NCBI RefSeq assembly: GCF_000163295.1
Contig: NZ_GG700527.1
Coordinates: 1,400,500-1,464,499, forward strand
Length of the DNA: 64,000 nucleotides
Origin: Anaerococcus vaginalis ATCC 51170
Lineage (GTDB): Bacteria > Bacillota > Clostridia > Tissierellales > Peptoniphilaceae
Direction: 5' to 3'
Shown piece by piece: positions 8,395 to 18,430 of this stretch; position 1 is the first letter of the stretch, and the number at the start of each line of letters is the position of its first letter. Below the pieces are notes generated by a model, which was not told the origin of the DNA, did not search any database, and was given only the letters and a program-made list of their open reading frames with translations. The position numbers and the translations under genes are program-made.

Positions 8395-9773
8395 ATTTCC
8401 TTATCTAATTTTCTTTTTATAAATTTGCCCATGCCTTTTTTTCCATAATATCCATTTTTATCCAAAATAATTTTTCCTTTTGCTATGACTGTATCAACTT
8501 TTACATCTGTTTTGTATCCTTCATAGCTTGTATAATCACATTTTGAATGTCTGTTTTCTTGTGTTATTGTGTAGGATTTTTTGGAAAATATTCCTATATC
8601 TGCATCTTTTTTTTCTTTTATGCTTCCTTTTTTATTTGAAAATCCAAAAATTTCTGCTGGATTTTTGCACAAAAGATTTGTCAATTTATTTAATGGAATA
8701 TTTCTTTTTAAGCCTTCAGTCAAAACCACTTCCATTCTTTCTTCAACTCCAGGAATTCCTCCTGGTGCTTTTGTAAAATCATCAGCGTAAGGTTTTTTTT
8801 CGCTCTCATATATAAATGGACAATGGTCAGTTGCTATTACATCCACATCTCCATTTTTAATTCCCTCCCACAAGGCTTCAATGTCTGATTTTTTTCTAAG
8901 GGGAGGTGCGCAAATATATTTTACCGCTTCTTCGTTTGGATTATCCATATATTTACTTTCATCATAAGTTAAATATTGGGTGCATGTTTCGCAATAAATA
9001 TTTTTAAGACCTCTGGCTCTTGCTGCTTTTATTTCATCAAGTCCTTCTTTGGTTGATGTGTGAACTATATATAATTTCGGATCATTTGCAACTTTTGAAA
9101 GATAGGCAAGTCTATTTATTGTTTCTGCTTCGCTTTCATTTGGTCTTGTAAGTGCATGGTATTTTGGAGAAAGATTACCAGCTTCTATCGCCTCTTTTCT
9201 CAATTCTTTTATGAGCCCATCGTTTTCACAATGAACACAAACTATTGTTCCAACTTCTTTTGCTTTTTTCAAAACTCTTAGGATTTCATCATCTTCAAGT
9301 TTTCCTGCATAAGTTGAATAGATTTTGATGGATGGGATTCCCTCATCCATCAATTCCTCTATTTCTTCTATCAATTCATCATTAACTTCATACATTGCTC
9401 CGTGAAAAGAGTAATCTATAACAGCTTTTCCGTCTGCAATATCGTGATAATGGTCGATTAATTTGTGAAGGCTTGCTCCTTTTTCTAAAGCTCCTATATG
9501 ATCACAAATGGTAGTTGTCGCTCCATAACTTGCTGCTAGTGTTCCTGTATAAAAATCATCGCACGCAACAAATTTTCCCAAATCCAAAGACATGTGGGTG
9601 TGAACATCTACTCCACCTGCCGTAACTATTTTATCTTTGGCATCAATAATTTTTTCAGCACTTAGGTTTAAATTTTTGCCAATTTTTTGGATTTTCTCAT
9701 CTTCTATATAAATATCTAAATTTTCTATTTTTTCATCTAGAACTACCGTTCCATTTTTAATCAATATAGACAC
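8391..9773 (-). CDS. hydA: Dihydropyrimidinase / hydantoinase, copy 1
   Basis: A 460-aa cyclic amidohydrolase that opens hydantoin or dihydropyrimidine-type rings. The binuclear metal site is complete: H58 and H60 (DVHTH), carbamylated K150 (GIPSIKIYSTYAG), H181 (VHCEND), H238 (VHTST) and D316 (ATDHCPF). It sits between the xdhC 2Fe-2S subunit gene and the fused hydroxylase and is cotranscribed with both, so it likely opens a ring made during purine or uric-acid breakdown. A paralogue lies at 22962-24332. Confidence 0.93.
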   Translation of the reverse strand: MSILIKNGTVVLDEKIENLDIYIEDEKIQKIGKNLNLSAEKIIDAKDKIVTAGGVDVHTHMSLDLGKFVACDDFYTGTLAASYGATTTICDHIGALEKGASLHKLIDHYHDIADGKAVIDYSFHGAMYEVNDELIEEIEELMDEGIPSIKIYSTYAGKLEDDEILRVLKKAKEVGTIVCVHCENDGLIKELRKEAIEAGNLSPKYHALTRPNESEAETINRLAYLSKVANDPKLYIVHTSTKEGLDEIKAARARGLKNIYCETCTQYLTYDESKYMDNPNEEAVKYICAPPLRKKSDIEALWEGIKNGDVDVIATDHCPFIYESEKKPYADDFTKAPGGIPGVEERMEVVLTEGLKRNIPLNKLTNLLCKNPAEIFGFSNKKGSIKEKKDADIGIFSKKSYTITQENRHSKCDYTSYEGYKTDVKVDTVIAKGKIILDKNGYYGKKGMGKFIKRKLDKEI

Positions 9774-9787
9774 GCCTTCACCTGCTT

Positions 9788-10387
9788 TTACATATAATCT
9801 TTTTTATCTTCTTCTTTGATTTGATTTACTACATGTTCTTCTATTTCTTCAAAACCATTTTCAATATTATTTGCTTTTTGTACTGCTATTAAAATATTTT
9901 CGTAACCTGTACATCTACACATGTGATTTGCCAATTCTTTTCTTAGCTCATCAATTGTGTAATATTTTCCTCTTGAAATTATTTCTGTTGCAGAAACTAT
10001 AAAGCCTGGTGTACAAAAACCACATTGAACTGCTGCTTCATCTACAAAGGCTTGTTGGATAATTGAAAGTGAACCATCAGATGCTGTCAAGCCTTCTGTT
10101 GTCCAAATATCTTTTCCTTCTGCCCAAATTGCAAGATAAATACATGAGTTAAAGCTTTCGCCGTCAATTAAAACTGCACAAGCTCCACATTCTCCAACTT
10201 CGCATCCTTTTTTTACACTTGTAAGGGCAAATTCATTTCTCAAAAAATCTGTAAGTGATGCTCTCACATCAACCATTTTTGTAACCCTGATTCCATTAAT
10301 TCTACATTTTACAATTTTATATTGAGGTTCGTAATGTAGTTTTTCTTCTGGTTTTGGGCCGTATGGTCCATATTCTCTGCTATGCAT
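9788..10387 (-). CDS. xdhC: Xanthine dehydrogenase 2Fe-2S subunit
   Basis: This 199-aa electron-transfer subunit carries two 2Fe-2S clusters: C62, C67, C70, C82 (GCEVGECGAC) and C122, C125, C157, C159 (CGFCTPG and CRCTG). It passes electrons from the Mo subunit XdhA to FAD on XdhB. A 20-30 residue N-terminal extension rich in Pro and Tyr precedes the ferredoxin fold. The start overlaps the xdhB stop by 8 bp. The name follows the E. coli usage and is distinct from the XdhC/CoxI maturation protein at 2875. Confidence 0.93.
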   Translation of the reverse strand: MHSREYGPYGPKPEEKLHYEPQYKIVKCRINGIRVTKMVDVRASLTDFLRNEFALTSVKKGCEVGECGACAVLIDGESFNSCIYLAIWAEGKDIWTTEGLTASDGSLSIIQQAFVDEAAVQCGFCTPGFIVSATEIISRGKYYTIDELRKELANHMCRCTGYENILIAVQKANNIENGFEEIEEHVVNQIKEEDKKDYM

Positions 10388-11264
10388 TTAATCCCTCCTC
10401 ATGTTTTTTTCTAATTTCTTTTAAACATCTTGTGGTTATTTCGTAAAGTATTTGTGTTCTTAAAGCTTTTGATGCTCTCCATGAATCTCTTGGAGATAAT
10501 TCATCTAGAGCTTTTTTTGCAAATACATTTATATTATTATCTGTAAGTTCTCTTCCTACCAATGTTTTTTCTGCTTCAAAAGCTCTAACTGGAATTGCAG
10601 CTGCAACTCCATAAGATATTCTTACTTCTTCTACTTTATTATTTTCATCAAACTTTACATTTGCTGATGCTGTTGATGTTGCTATATCCATAGCATTTCT
10701 CATTGCATATTTAAAATAGTGTCCGTAATGATTTTCGTAGGATTCTTTTTTAATTTTTATAGCTGTAACAATTTCAGTTTCTCTTATGTCTACTGTTGCA
10801 TATTTTATATAAAAATCTTTTACAGGAACTTCTCTGTAGCCATTTTCGCCTTTTAATTCAATTATTGCATCATAAGCCATAACTGTTGTACAAGAATCTG
10901 CTGATGGAGCTGCGTTACAAATATTTCCACCAATTGTTGCAATATTTCTAAGTTGAGGACCACCTGCAGTGTCAACTGCTTCTCCCAAAGTATTTATATA
11001 TTTTTGAATTATTTCATCATTTGTAATGTGAGTAAAGCTGGTTAAAGATCCAATTCTAATTGTTCCATCTTCTTCCATACTAACTCCCCTAAGCTCATCT
11101 ATAAGATAAAGTGAAATAAGCTCAAGGCCTGCCATTTTTCCTTCTCTAATTTTTACCAAAACATCAGAACCACCAGCTATATATCTTGCTTCAGGATGTT
11201 CTTTTTTTAATTGTATTGCCTCATCGATTGTATAGGCTTCATAAATTCTTTTTACATCATACAT
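10380..11264 (-). CDS. xdhB: Xanthine dehydrogenase FAD subunit
   Basis: A 294-aa FAD-binding subunit of the CO-dehydrogenase/xanthine-dehydrogenase medium-chain family. FAD motifs ARYIAGGSDVLVKI (about 26) and ATIGGNICNAAPSADS (about 110) are intact, followed by the C-terminal medium-chain domain. It probably delivers electrons to or from NAD(P). It stands 12 bp after xdhA and overlaps the 2Fe-2S subunit gene. Confidence 0.93.
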   Translation of the reverse strand: MYDVKRIYEAYTIDEAIQLKKEHPEARYIAGGSDVLVKIREGKMAGLELISLYLIDELRGVSMEEDGTIRIGSLTSFTHITNDEIIQKYINTLGEAVDTAGGPQLRNIATIGGNICNAAPSADSCTTVMAYDAIIELKGENGYREVPVKDFYIKYATVDIRETEIVTAIKIKKESYENHYGHYFKYAMRNAMDIATSTASANVKFDENNKVEEVRISYGVAAAIPVRAFEAEKTLVGRELTDNNINVFAKKALDELSPRDSWRASKALRTQILYEITTRCLKEIRKKHEEGLNA

Positions 11265-11276
11265 AATTTTTCTCCT

Positions 11277-13592
11277 TTAAGCATCATATTCCATATCTTG
11301 TTCGTAATCATTTTCAATTAGTCCAGCTTCTTTGAAAAGTGGGAACAAAACGTGTGGTGTCATTGGACATTTATTAACTTGTACTCCTGTTGCATTTAAA
11401 ATTGCATTTCTTATTGCTGGAGCTGGAGAACAAGTTGGTGGTTCGCCAAGTGATTTTGTATTAAATGGTGAAACTGGTGATGGATTTTCTATAAAGTAAA
11501 CTTCAAAGTGTGGATGATCCATTGTTGTTGATAATTTATAATCAAGAAGATTATTATTTAAAATTTGTCCCTTATCATTATATTTTAATTCTTCTGATAA
11601 AGCATATCCTACTGCCATACTCATTCCACCGTGAGCTTGAGCTTCAGCAAGTCTAGGATTTATAAGTCTACCACAATCGTGAACATTTATAAGTCTTAGA
11701 AGTTTAACTTTTCCAAGTGAAATATCAACTTCAACTTCTGCAAATGAACAACCAAATGAGAAAGCATTATTTCTTATTGTATAAGTTTCTTCAGCAGAAA
11801 TATGTTCACTATCACGAGTATTATACAATGCTTCTGTAGCAAGTTCTCCTAAAGACATTAATGGCTTGTTAGTTATTTTATTTATTATCATACTATCAAC
11901 AAGATCAAGATTGTGTGGAGTATATTCCAAAATTTTACTTGCCCTATCTAATATTTTTTCTTTAAATACTCTAGCAGTATTTGTAATAGAAAAACTTGAA
12001 ACAAAAGTTTGTCTTGAAGCATAAGCTCCCAAACCAAATGGAGTTACATCTGTATCTTGAGTTGAAACTATATGAACATCTTCCATTTTTACACCAATAG
12101 CATCTGCTGCCATTTGTGAAAATGCTGTATCTCCACCTTGTCCAATTTCAGTTTCCCCAAGTTGCATTTGAACTGAACCGTCTTGGTTTAAAACCATTCT
12201 ACAAGAAGAAGATTCTAGAGAAATTGGATAAACTGCTGTGTTATACCAAAATGTTGCAAGTCCTATTCCTCTTCTTATATTTCCAGTTTGATTTTTATAT
12301 TCTTCTTTCTTTTTATCATAGTCAATTGCTTTTCTACCAACTGCCATTGCTTCTCTAAATGAATCATAATAATTTTCATTTCTTGAGAAACCATCAACAA
12401 ATCCTTTTGGCATTATATTTTGAATTCTCAATTCCAAAGGATCCATATTCATAACTTTTGCAACATCATCAAGATGAGATTCAAAAGCAAACATAGTTTG
12501 TGGAATTCCATATCCTCTCATAGCTCCTGCTGTTGGAAGATTTGTATAAACAGTATAACCATCAGCTTGAGTATTATCGCAAGGATATAATTGATGGAAA
12601 CAATTTGTTCCCTTTGCAGCTATTGAATGACCGTGAGATGCATAAGCACCATTGTTAGAAAATAATTCCAATTTTCTTGCAGCAAAAGTTCCGTCAGCTC
12701 TTACATAAGAAATAATATGAAGTTTTTGTGAGTGTCTTGTTCTTGTTGAAACAAAAGTTTCTTCTCTTGATGTATCAAGTTTTACAGGATGACCGCCAAC
12801 TTGAGTTGTAAGGTAAGCTGTTAATGGTTCATACAAAGCATCTTGCTTGTTACCAAAACCTCCACCAATATATGGTTTTACGATTCTAATTTTTCCCCAG
12901 CCAATTCCCAAAGCTTGACCGCAAACACGTCTTACAATGTGAGGAATTTGAGTTGAAGCAATAACAACAATTTTTCCTTGCTCTTCATAAGCACAAGCAA
13001 TTCCATTTTCAATATGAGAATGTTGAACGATTGGAGTTTCGTACCAGCCTTCAACTTTTGTAAGACCTTCTTCTTTTATAGCCTCTTCATAATTTCCTCT
13101 GTGATTTTTAGTATGACCTAAAATATTGTCAGGAAATTCATCGTGAATTGGTCTTAATCCATTATTCATTGATTCAATAGGATCCAAAACAACTTCATAT
13201 TCTTCATATTCAACTTCAATTAATTTCAAAGCCTGACTTGCAGAAACTTCATTTTCTGCAATAACAACAGCCACATCGTCGCCATAATATCTAACGTGTT
13301 CATTTAGAAGTCTTCTATCAGCAATATCTTGATGGCTTTTGTCAGTTGACCAAGGGTGGCCTGCTGTTGGGAAAGTATGTTTTGGCACATCAAAACAAGT
13401 AATAATTTTTACAACTCCCTCAACCTCTTCAGCCTTTTTAGTATCAATAGAGATAACCTTTCCATGACCAATTGTTGAATGCAAAACTTTAGCAACATAA
13501 GCCCCCTTCATAATAAGGTCTTCTGTGTATTTTGCATGACCAGTTACTTTATCGTACGCATCTACTCTTTTAACACTTTTTCCTACATACAT
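11277..13592 (-). CDS. xdhA: Xanthine dehydrogenase molybdenum-binding subunit
   Basis: This 771-aa catalytic subunit shows the two-part aldehyde oxidase/xanthine dehydrogenase Mo domain. GGGFGNKQ lies at 243-250, GAMRGYG at about 356, GETEIGQGGDT contacts the cofactor, and the C-terminal KSLGEPPTC carries the likely catalytic Glu717. With selD, yedF and the yqeB/yqeC/mocA set nearby, it most likely uses a labile-selenium cofactor (inferred). The ATG has AGGAGG 7 bases upstream. It is the first gene of a run xdhA-xdhB-xdhC-hydA-fused hydroxylase. Confidence 0.94.
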   Translation of the reverse strand: MYVGKSVKRVDAYDKVTGHAKYTEDLIMKGAYVAKVLHSTIGHGKVISIDTKKAEEVEGVVKIITCFDVPKHTFPTAGHPWSTDKSHQDIADRRLLNEHVRYYGDDVAVVIAENEVSASQALKLIEVEYEEYEVVLDPIESMNNGLRPIHDEFPDNILGHTKNHRGNYEEAIKEEGLTKVEGWYETPIVQHSHIENGIACAYEEQGKIVVIASTQIPHIVRRVCGQALGIGWGKIRIVKPYIGGGFGNKQDALYEPLTAYLTTQVGGHPVKLDTSREETFVSTRTRHSQKLHIISYVRADGTFAARKLELFSNNGAYASHGHSIAAKGTNCFHQLYPCDNTQADGYTVYTNLPTAGAMRGYGIPQTMFAFESHLDDVAKVMNMDPLELRIQNIMPKGFVDGFSRNENYYDSFREAMAVGRKAIDYDKKKEEYKNQTGNIRRGIGLATFWYNTAVYPISLESSSCRMVLNQDGSVQMQLGETEIGQGGDTAFSQMAADAIGVKMEDVHIVSTQDTDVTPFGLGAYASRQTFVSSFSITNTARVFKEKILDRASKILEYTPHNLDLVDSMIINKITNKPLMSLGELATEALYNTRDSEHISAEETYTIRNNAFSFGCSFAEVEVDISLGKVKLLRLINVHDCGRLINPRLAEAQAHGGMSMAVGYALSEELKYNDKGQILNNNLLDYKLSTTMDHPHFEVYFIENPSPVSPFNTKSLGEPPTCSPAPAIRNAILNATGVQVNKCPMTPHVLFPLFKEAGLIENDYEQDMEYDA

Positions 13593-13653
13593 TTTAACCT
13601 CCTAAAATGTTTCAAAGCATTTTTAATTTATGTACATTTACATTTCTACTGTA

Positions 13654-13667
13654 TATTGTATATAATA
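13654..13667. promoter_or_regulatory. Near-palindromic operator candidate at the xdh promoter
   Basis: TATTGTATATAATA is self-complementary in 12 of 14 positions and sits at the predicted start site of the xdh operon. GntR-type regulators of the FCD group bind short AT-rich dyads of this kind. Which regulator uses it is unknown. Confidence 0.35.
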
Positions 13668-13696
13668 TATTACCACAAAATACTAATCGTTTTCAA
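13667..13696 (-). promoter_or_regulatory. Predicted xdh operon promoter
   Basis: On the minus strand TTGAAA (13696-13691) and TAATAT (13672-13667) are 18 bp apart, about 75-100 bp before the xdhA ATG. It fits a sigma-A-type promoter. The near-palindrome at 13654-13667 overlaps its start site. Confidence 0.55.
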
Positions 13697-14057
13697 GGTT
13701 TTTACGCAAATTTTTAGTCAAATCAAAAATAATTTTTAAAATTTTTTCAAACAATATTTTAGAATTAATAAAATTTAGAATTTTTAAATTTTTTAATGAA
13801 CTTTCCATTTATATAAATCTGTTTTTATAATCTTAAATAAGCCGTCATTAGCAAATTTTTCTTTTATGCTCTTAAAAATAATTATAATTATCTTTGATAT
13901 AATATTCATACTAAGGTATGTTTAATTTATATTGCTATGAGAAATTATTAGATAATTTAGTTTGATAAAAATTAATTTCGTCATTATTATGACATAGAAT
14001 TTCTTATACAAAAACAAATTAATTAATGCAAACTTAAAAAAGAGAGGTTATTATATC

Positions 14058-15296
14058 TTGAATCAAAAAAATAAAAATTTTTCAAAGTTGCTACTTCTTT
14101 TAGGAAACTCTATCGGTCAACTAGGAAGTAGCATACTTTCTTTTGTGCTTGGGCTTTATATTTTAAAAAAATTAAATTGTTCTATATTTTTTTATAGCCT
14201 TTCCCAAATTATAGGACCTTTAGTGGCGATTTTTTTATTGCCTATTTTAGGAAGTGCCATTGATAAATACAATAAAAATAGAATTATTAGATTTTCTCAA
14301 TTTCTTAGTGCTATCTCTCTGTTTTTATTTATTATAACAAGTAGAAAAATAGAGATAGAATATATACATATTATAGGTCTGTTAATAATTTTAAAACTTT
14401 CCGATCAAATCCTATCTACAAGCTTAAATTCTTCTACTATTAATATAGTTGATAAAGATGATATTCAATCGTTTAGAGCTCATTTACAAATAATTCAAGC
14501 AGTAAGTATGGTTTTATCTCCCATTATAGCAGTATTTATTATTGATAAATTTGCATTAATTGGAATTTTACTCATGGAAATGTTTATGGAATTATTGGTA
14601 TTAGTAATCTATTGGAAAGTTGATTTTAATAAAAATACAAAGAAAGAAGTTAATGAAAGTCAAAGCTTACTAATTTTGTTTAAAGATGGTATTGATTTTA
14701 TATTTAAATACAAAAAAATTGTATTTGGTTTAGCTTTTGTTTTAGTGGTAAACTTTATTCTTGGTATCGTTAATATAGGTTTGCCATTTGTCGAAATAAA
14801 AATTTTAAATTTATCAAGCAAAAATTATGCTTTAAATGATAGTATTTTGGCTATAGGTTTATTAATAGGTTCATTAATTTCATCAAAAATTAAATCCCAA
14901 AAAACTTTAAATATTGCTAGAAATTCTATAAGCTTAATATCTTTAGTAACTTTTGTGTTAGGTTTGTTATTAACATTAGAATTAACTAAAAACAGTTGGT
15001 CTATTATATTGGCAGGATATTTCTTAATAATTGGTATTTCAATTACTATATGTAATATACTTCTATCTAGCTGGTCTATACTAAATATCCCTCAAGAATT
15101 TCAAGGAAGGGTTTTTAGTATATTAAACACATTAACTCAAGTGTCTTTGCCACTAAGTATGTTATTATTTGGATACTTATTTGAAATAATATCAGTATAC
15201 GCTGTTTTTGTAGGAGCTGGAATCTTTTTATTATTATTTACAATTGGTATTCCTTCTTTATTTAAAATTAATTTAAAAAATGATAAATTGGAGTAA
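14058..15296 (+). CDS. MFS transporter, efflux-type
   Basis: A 412-aa membrane protein with about 12 hydrophobic segments. An early stretch of Gly/Ser-rich helices and a mid loop (about residues 195-205, Lys/Glu-rich) separate two six-helix halves, as in major facilitator proteins of the macrolide-efflux-like branch. Substrate is unknown. It starts with TTG preceded by AGAGAGG. It is the only plus-strand gene in the first 30 kb and interrupts the purine island, so a later insertion is plausible. A palindromic element downstream acts as its terminator. Confidence 0.85.
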   Translation: MNQKNKNFSKLLLLLGNSIGQLGSSILSFVLGLYILKKLNCSIFFYSLSQIIGPLVAIFLLPILGSAIDKYNKNRIIRFSQFLSAISLFLFIITSRKIEIEYIHIIGLLIILKLSDQILSTSLNSSTINIVDKDDIQSFRAHLQIIQAVSMVLSPIIAVFIIDKFALIGILLMEMFMELLVLVIYWKVDFNKNTKKEVNESQSLLILFKDGIDFIFKYKKIVFGLAFVLVVNFILGIVNIGLPFVEIKILNLSSKNYALNDSILAIGLLIGSLISSKIKSQKTLNIARNSISLISLVTFVLGLLLTLELTKNSWSIILAGYFLIIGISITICNILLSSWSILNIPQEFQGRVFSILNTLTQVSLPLSMLLFGYLFEIISVYAVFVGAGIFLLLFTIGIPSLFKINLKNDKLE

Positions 15297-15304
15297 TTTA
15301 AAAA

Positions 15305-15350
15305 AGTCTATAATATTGCGTAAAATATTTTACACAATATTATAGACTTT
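15305..15350 (+). terminator. Terminator of the MFS gene; copy 1 of a 46-47 bp palindromic element
   Basis: The 14-bp arms AAGTCTATAATATT and AATATTATAGACTT enclose an inner palindrome GTAAAATATTTTAC, giving a cruciform-like hairpin followed by TTTTC on the plus strand. A diverged copy with the same arms lies at 45724-45770. Confidence 0.75.
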
Positions 15351-15387
15351 TCTTTTATTTTATTGTAAATTTTAAGCTTTTAAAATT

Positions 15388-16794
15388 TTATTCTTCTTCT
15401 AATTCTTCTAATTCAAGATTTGCTAAAGAATTTTCTTTTGCTTTATCTTCTTCTTTTTCTGGAATTATCAAATTCATTAAAACTGCAGAAATTGTCGCAA
15501 GTACAACTGGTGATGATCCGATTGCTACTGCTAATTCTTCTGGCATAAAGAAAACGCCAGCATTTTGTGCGCTTGCAACTACTGTAGTAAATCCAACGCC
15601 AAGTGCTACTGAAACTCCAACTATTGAAGTGTTTCTTCCGCTTAGTGGTTGGCTTGTTATCATTCTAACTCCATTCATTGTTATTGCTGCAAAAACTGAA
15701 AGTGTTGCTCCTCCCAAAACTGGATAAGGAATTGTTGTAAGTATTGATGATAATTTTGGAACAAGTCCTGATACCAAAATAATTAATGATGCAAGTGTAA
15801 ATACTTTTTTATTTACTACCTTATTTATTGAAACTATTCCTGCATTTTGTGAAAATGTAGCTGTTGGTAGGCATCCAAATAATGCTCCAAATAAATTTGC
15901 TACTCCATATCCTACAATTCCACCTCTTAATTCTTTTGGTGTAGGAATTCTATCCATACCACCTACTGTTGTTGAAGTCATATCTCCTATTCCTTCAATT
16001 GCTGTTACTATAAAAATAATTGTAATTGAAACTATTGCTGATGGTTCAAAAGCAATTCCAAAATGAAGTGGTTCTACAACTGAAATCCAACCTGCTTCTT
16101 TTACTGTAGAAAAATCTACCATTCCAAAAAACATTGATATTATGTAGCCAATAATCATAGCAAATAATACATTTGCAAGTTTAAACATTCCTTTTCCAAA
16201 ATGTGTAAAGCCAAGTCCTAATATTAAAGTTATTCCTCCGACTAACCAATTTTGCCAAGCTCCCCAGCCAGCAACTTCTACGCTTCCTGCTCCTCCCATA
16301 TAATTCATAGCTACAGGATAAAGTGAAAGTCCTATTACAAGAACAACTGTTCCTGAAACAAGTGGTGGAAATAGTGGCATTATGTATTTTAATCCGATCC
16401 CAAAAAGTATTGAACAAATTCCACCAACGATTTGTGCTCCCAATACTATGGCAACAACTTCAACGGGGCCTCGTGCTCCAAATTGATTTGCTAGAGCAAT
16501 CATAGTTGGTACATAAGCAAATGAAACTCCAAATATCATTGGAAGTCTTGATCCTACAATTTTAATTGGATAAATCATCAACAATGATGTAAGTGCTGAG
16601 CCTATAAGGGCAATTTGTATTAAAATAATTGTATCTTTTGGTGAAAGTCCACTTGCTCCAGCAAGCATTAATGGTGGAGTAATACAACCTGCAATCATTG
16701 CCACAACGTGTTGAAAGGCAAGTGGCAACGCCTCTTTTGTAGTTACCTCTCCGTCGAAACTAAAAAGTCCTCTAAATTTTTTTTCTTTTTCCAT
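15388..16794 (-). CDS. NCS2 xanthine/uracil permease, copy 1
   Basis: A 468-aa integral membrane nucleobase:cation symporter-2 protein with about 12-14 membrane segments. It begins with EALPLAFQHVVAMIAGCI, the typical first helix, and carries the family motif region PTATFSQNAGIVS (about 310). It likely imports xanthine or uric acid for the surrounding catabolic genes. The tail ends in an acidic Glu-rich stretch. A tandem paralogue precedes it after a 100-bp gap that contains only weak hairpins. Confidence 0.92.
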   Translation of the reverse strand: MEKEKKFRGLFSFDGEVTTKEALPLAFQHVVAMIAGCITPPLMLAGASGLSPKDTIILIQIALIGSALTSLLMIYPIKIVGSRLPMIFGVSFAYVPTMIALANQFGARGPVEVVAIVLGAQIVGGICSILFGIGLKYIMPLFPPLVSGTVVLVIGLSLYPVAMNYMGGAGSVEVAGWGAWQNWLVGGITLILGLGFTHFGKGMFKLANVLFAMIIGYIISMFFGMVDFSTVKEAGWISVVEPLHFGIAFEPSAIVSITIIFIVTAIEGIGDMTSTTVGGMDRIPTPKELRGGIVGYGVANLFGALFGCLPTATFSQNAGIVSINKVVNKKVFTLASLIILVSGLVPKLSSILTTIPYPVLGGATLSVFAAITMNGVRMITSQPLSGRNTSIVGVSVALGVGFTTVVASAQNAGVFFMPEELAVAIGSSPVVLATISAVLMNLIIPEKEEDKAKENSLANLELEELEEE

Positions 16795-16894
16795 AAAAAT
16801 TTTCCTTCTCTTTTATTTTTATTTTTTTCCGTAAGGAAGGGAGCTATTTTAAAACTCCCCTTATAATAATTTTATTTTTAAAACAAAATTATTT

Positions 16895-18265
16895 TTATTT
16901 ATCATCCATCGCCTTTCTTTCAGCTTCTTCTTCTGCTATAGTTTTCTTTGGCATTATTATATTTAATAAGAAAACTACTAAAGTTGCTAAAACTACTGGT
17001 GAGGATGTAAATACCATTCTAAACCAATCTGGAAATTGTGATAATGCTTGATCGCCTAGTTGAACAATTCCCATTCCAAGTGCTATTCCAAGTCCTACTA
17101 TGGTTACATTTCTTGAGCTCATTTCGTCTGACATTATTAATTTCATTCCGCTCATTGTTATTTGTGCAAAAACTGTAATTGTTGCTCCACCAATAACCGC
17201 TTGTGGAACTGAAAGCATCAATGCTCCAAATTTTGGAATAAATCCTGCAACAAGAATAAGGCTTGCTGTGATTGCAAAAACTTTTCTTGCAACAACTTTT
17301 GTTAGTGAAACTATTCCTACGTTTTGACTGTAAGTTGCTGTTGGCATTCCACCAATTAATGAACCAATTACTGAAGCAAGTCCGTTTGCTTTAATTCCTC
17401 CTTCAAGCTCATCTGCTGTTGGAACTCTATTAAGTCCTCCAGCTGTTGTTGATGATAAATCTCCTACAGCTTGAATTGAATTTACAACAAACATTACTGA
17501 CATTGTAATTACTGCATCAATTGGAAATTCTAATTTAAATGGCATAATTCTTGGTAGAGTTAGCCAAGCTGCTTCTTTTACTCCATCAAAATTAACGATT
17601 CCAAAAAATATTGACGCAACATATCCAACGCCAATTCCTATTAAAATAGCTGCAAGTTTTATAATTCCTTTTCCAAACATATTACAGCAAAGAGTTACTG
17701 CTAAAGTTAAAAATGCTACACCCCAATAAACCAAATCCCCTTGGTTTGGATTTCCATTTCCTCCTGCCATATAATTTAAGGCAACAGAATAAAGTGAAAG
17801 TCCAATTGTCAAAACAACTGTTCCTGAAACCATTGGCGGGAAAAATTTATAAATTCTTTTTATATTCATTCCTACCACAAAGGCAACTACACCACCAACT
17901 AACTGGGCACCATAAACTGCTCCTATTCCATATTTTATTCCTATTGATGTCAAAACTGGAATATAGGCAAAACTTACTCCCATAATTACTGGAAGTTTTG
18001 CTCCGACTTTAAATACTGGGTATAATTGCAAAAATGTTGCTATTGCGGCTACAAACATTCCAGCTTGAATCAAATAAACTGCATCTTGAGCTGATACTGC
18101 AAATTCTGTATTCGCTAATTGCCCTGTAAGAACGATTGCCGGAAGTGTATTACCTACTATCATTGCCAATAAATGTTGAAGGGCTATTGGCAAACTCCTT
18201 TTAAAACTCGGATTTGCATCCATGTCAAACAAGGACGTGTTTGTGTTTTTTTCTTTTTTTTCCAT
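16895..18265 (-). CDS. NCS2 xanthine/uracil permease, copy 2
   Basis: A 456-aa symporter of the nucleobase:cation symporter-2 family with SLPIALQHLLAMIVGN in the first helix and PTATYSQNVGIVS at about 300. It is clearly related to the next gene downstream, so the pair arose by tandem duplication and may divide substrates such as xanthine and uric acid. The leader is AT-rich, with RBS AAGGAGATGAG before the ATG. I see no purine riboswitch in the leader. Confidence 0.92.
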   Translation of the reverse strand: MEKKEKNTNTSLFDMDANPSFKRSLPIALQHLLAMIVGNTLPAIVLTGQLANTEFAVSAQDAVYLIQAGMFVAAIATFLQLYPVFKVGAKLPVIMGVSFAYIPVLTSIGIKYGIGAVYGAQLVGGVVAFVVGMNIKRIYKFFPPMVSGTVVLTIGLSLYSVALNYMAGGNGNPNQGDLVYWGVAFLTLAVTLCCNMFGKGIIKLAAILIGIGVGYVASIFFGIVNFDGVKEAAWLTLPRIMPFKLEFPIDAVITMSVMFVVNSIQAVGDLSSTTAGGLNRVPTADELEGGIKANGLASVIGSLIGGMPTATYSQNVGIVSLTKVVARKVFAITASLILVAGFIPKFGALMLSVPQAVIGGATITVFAQITMSGMKLIMSDEMSSRNVTIVGLGIALGMGIVQLGDQALSQFPDWFRMVFTSSPVVLATLVVFLLNIIMPKKTIAEEEAERKAMDDK

Positions 18266-18430
18266 CTCATCTCCTTTTTTTGATATAATTTTTTTCTATA
18301 TCCTATATTAGAATTTTTTAAACTCCAATAATATGATACATTTACTTATAATTTAAACAAATAAATTAATAAAAAATTTTTTTCTTATATTTTTAAAATA
18401 AGTTCATAAAATATTTAAATAAGAATTTTA

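Larger units (their letters stand above)
13593..14057. other. Intergenic region between divergent xdhA and MFS gene
   Basis: About 465 bp of very AT-rich DNA with no convincing ORF. The xdhA side holds the promoter and operator candidate described separately. The MFS side has a TATAAT at 13898-13903 followed by the small dyad CATAC-taag-GTATG (13907-13920), a possible operator at the start of that transcript. I saw no purine riboswitch core. Confidence 0.5.

Noticed and set aside
13593-14057. Purine riboswitch upstream of xdhA or the permeases
   Set aside because: The conserved three-way-junction core with its two GC-rich loops is not visible in any of the purine operon leaders.
16837-16862. 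Terminator between the two NCS2 permease genes
   Set aside because: The AAGGGAG/CTCCCCTT hairpin is followed by A-rich rather than T-rich sequence on the minus strand, so termination is not supported.
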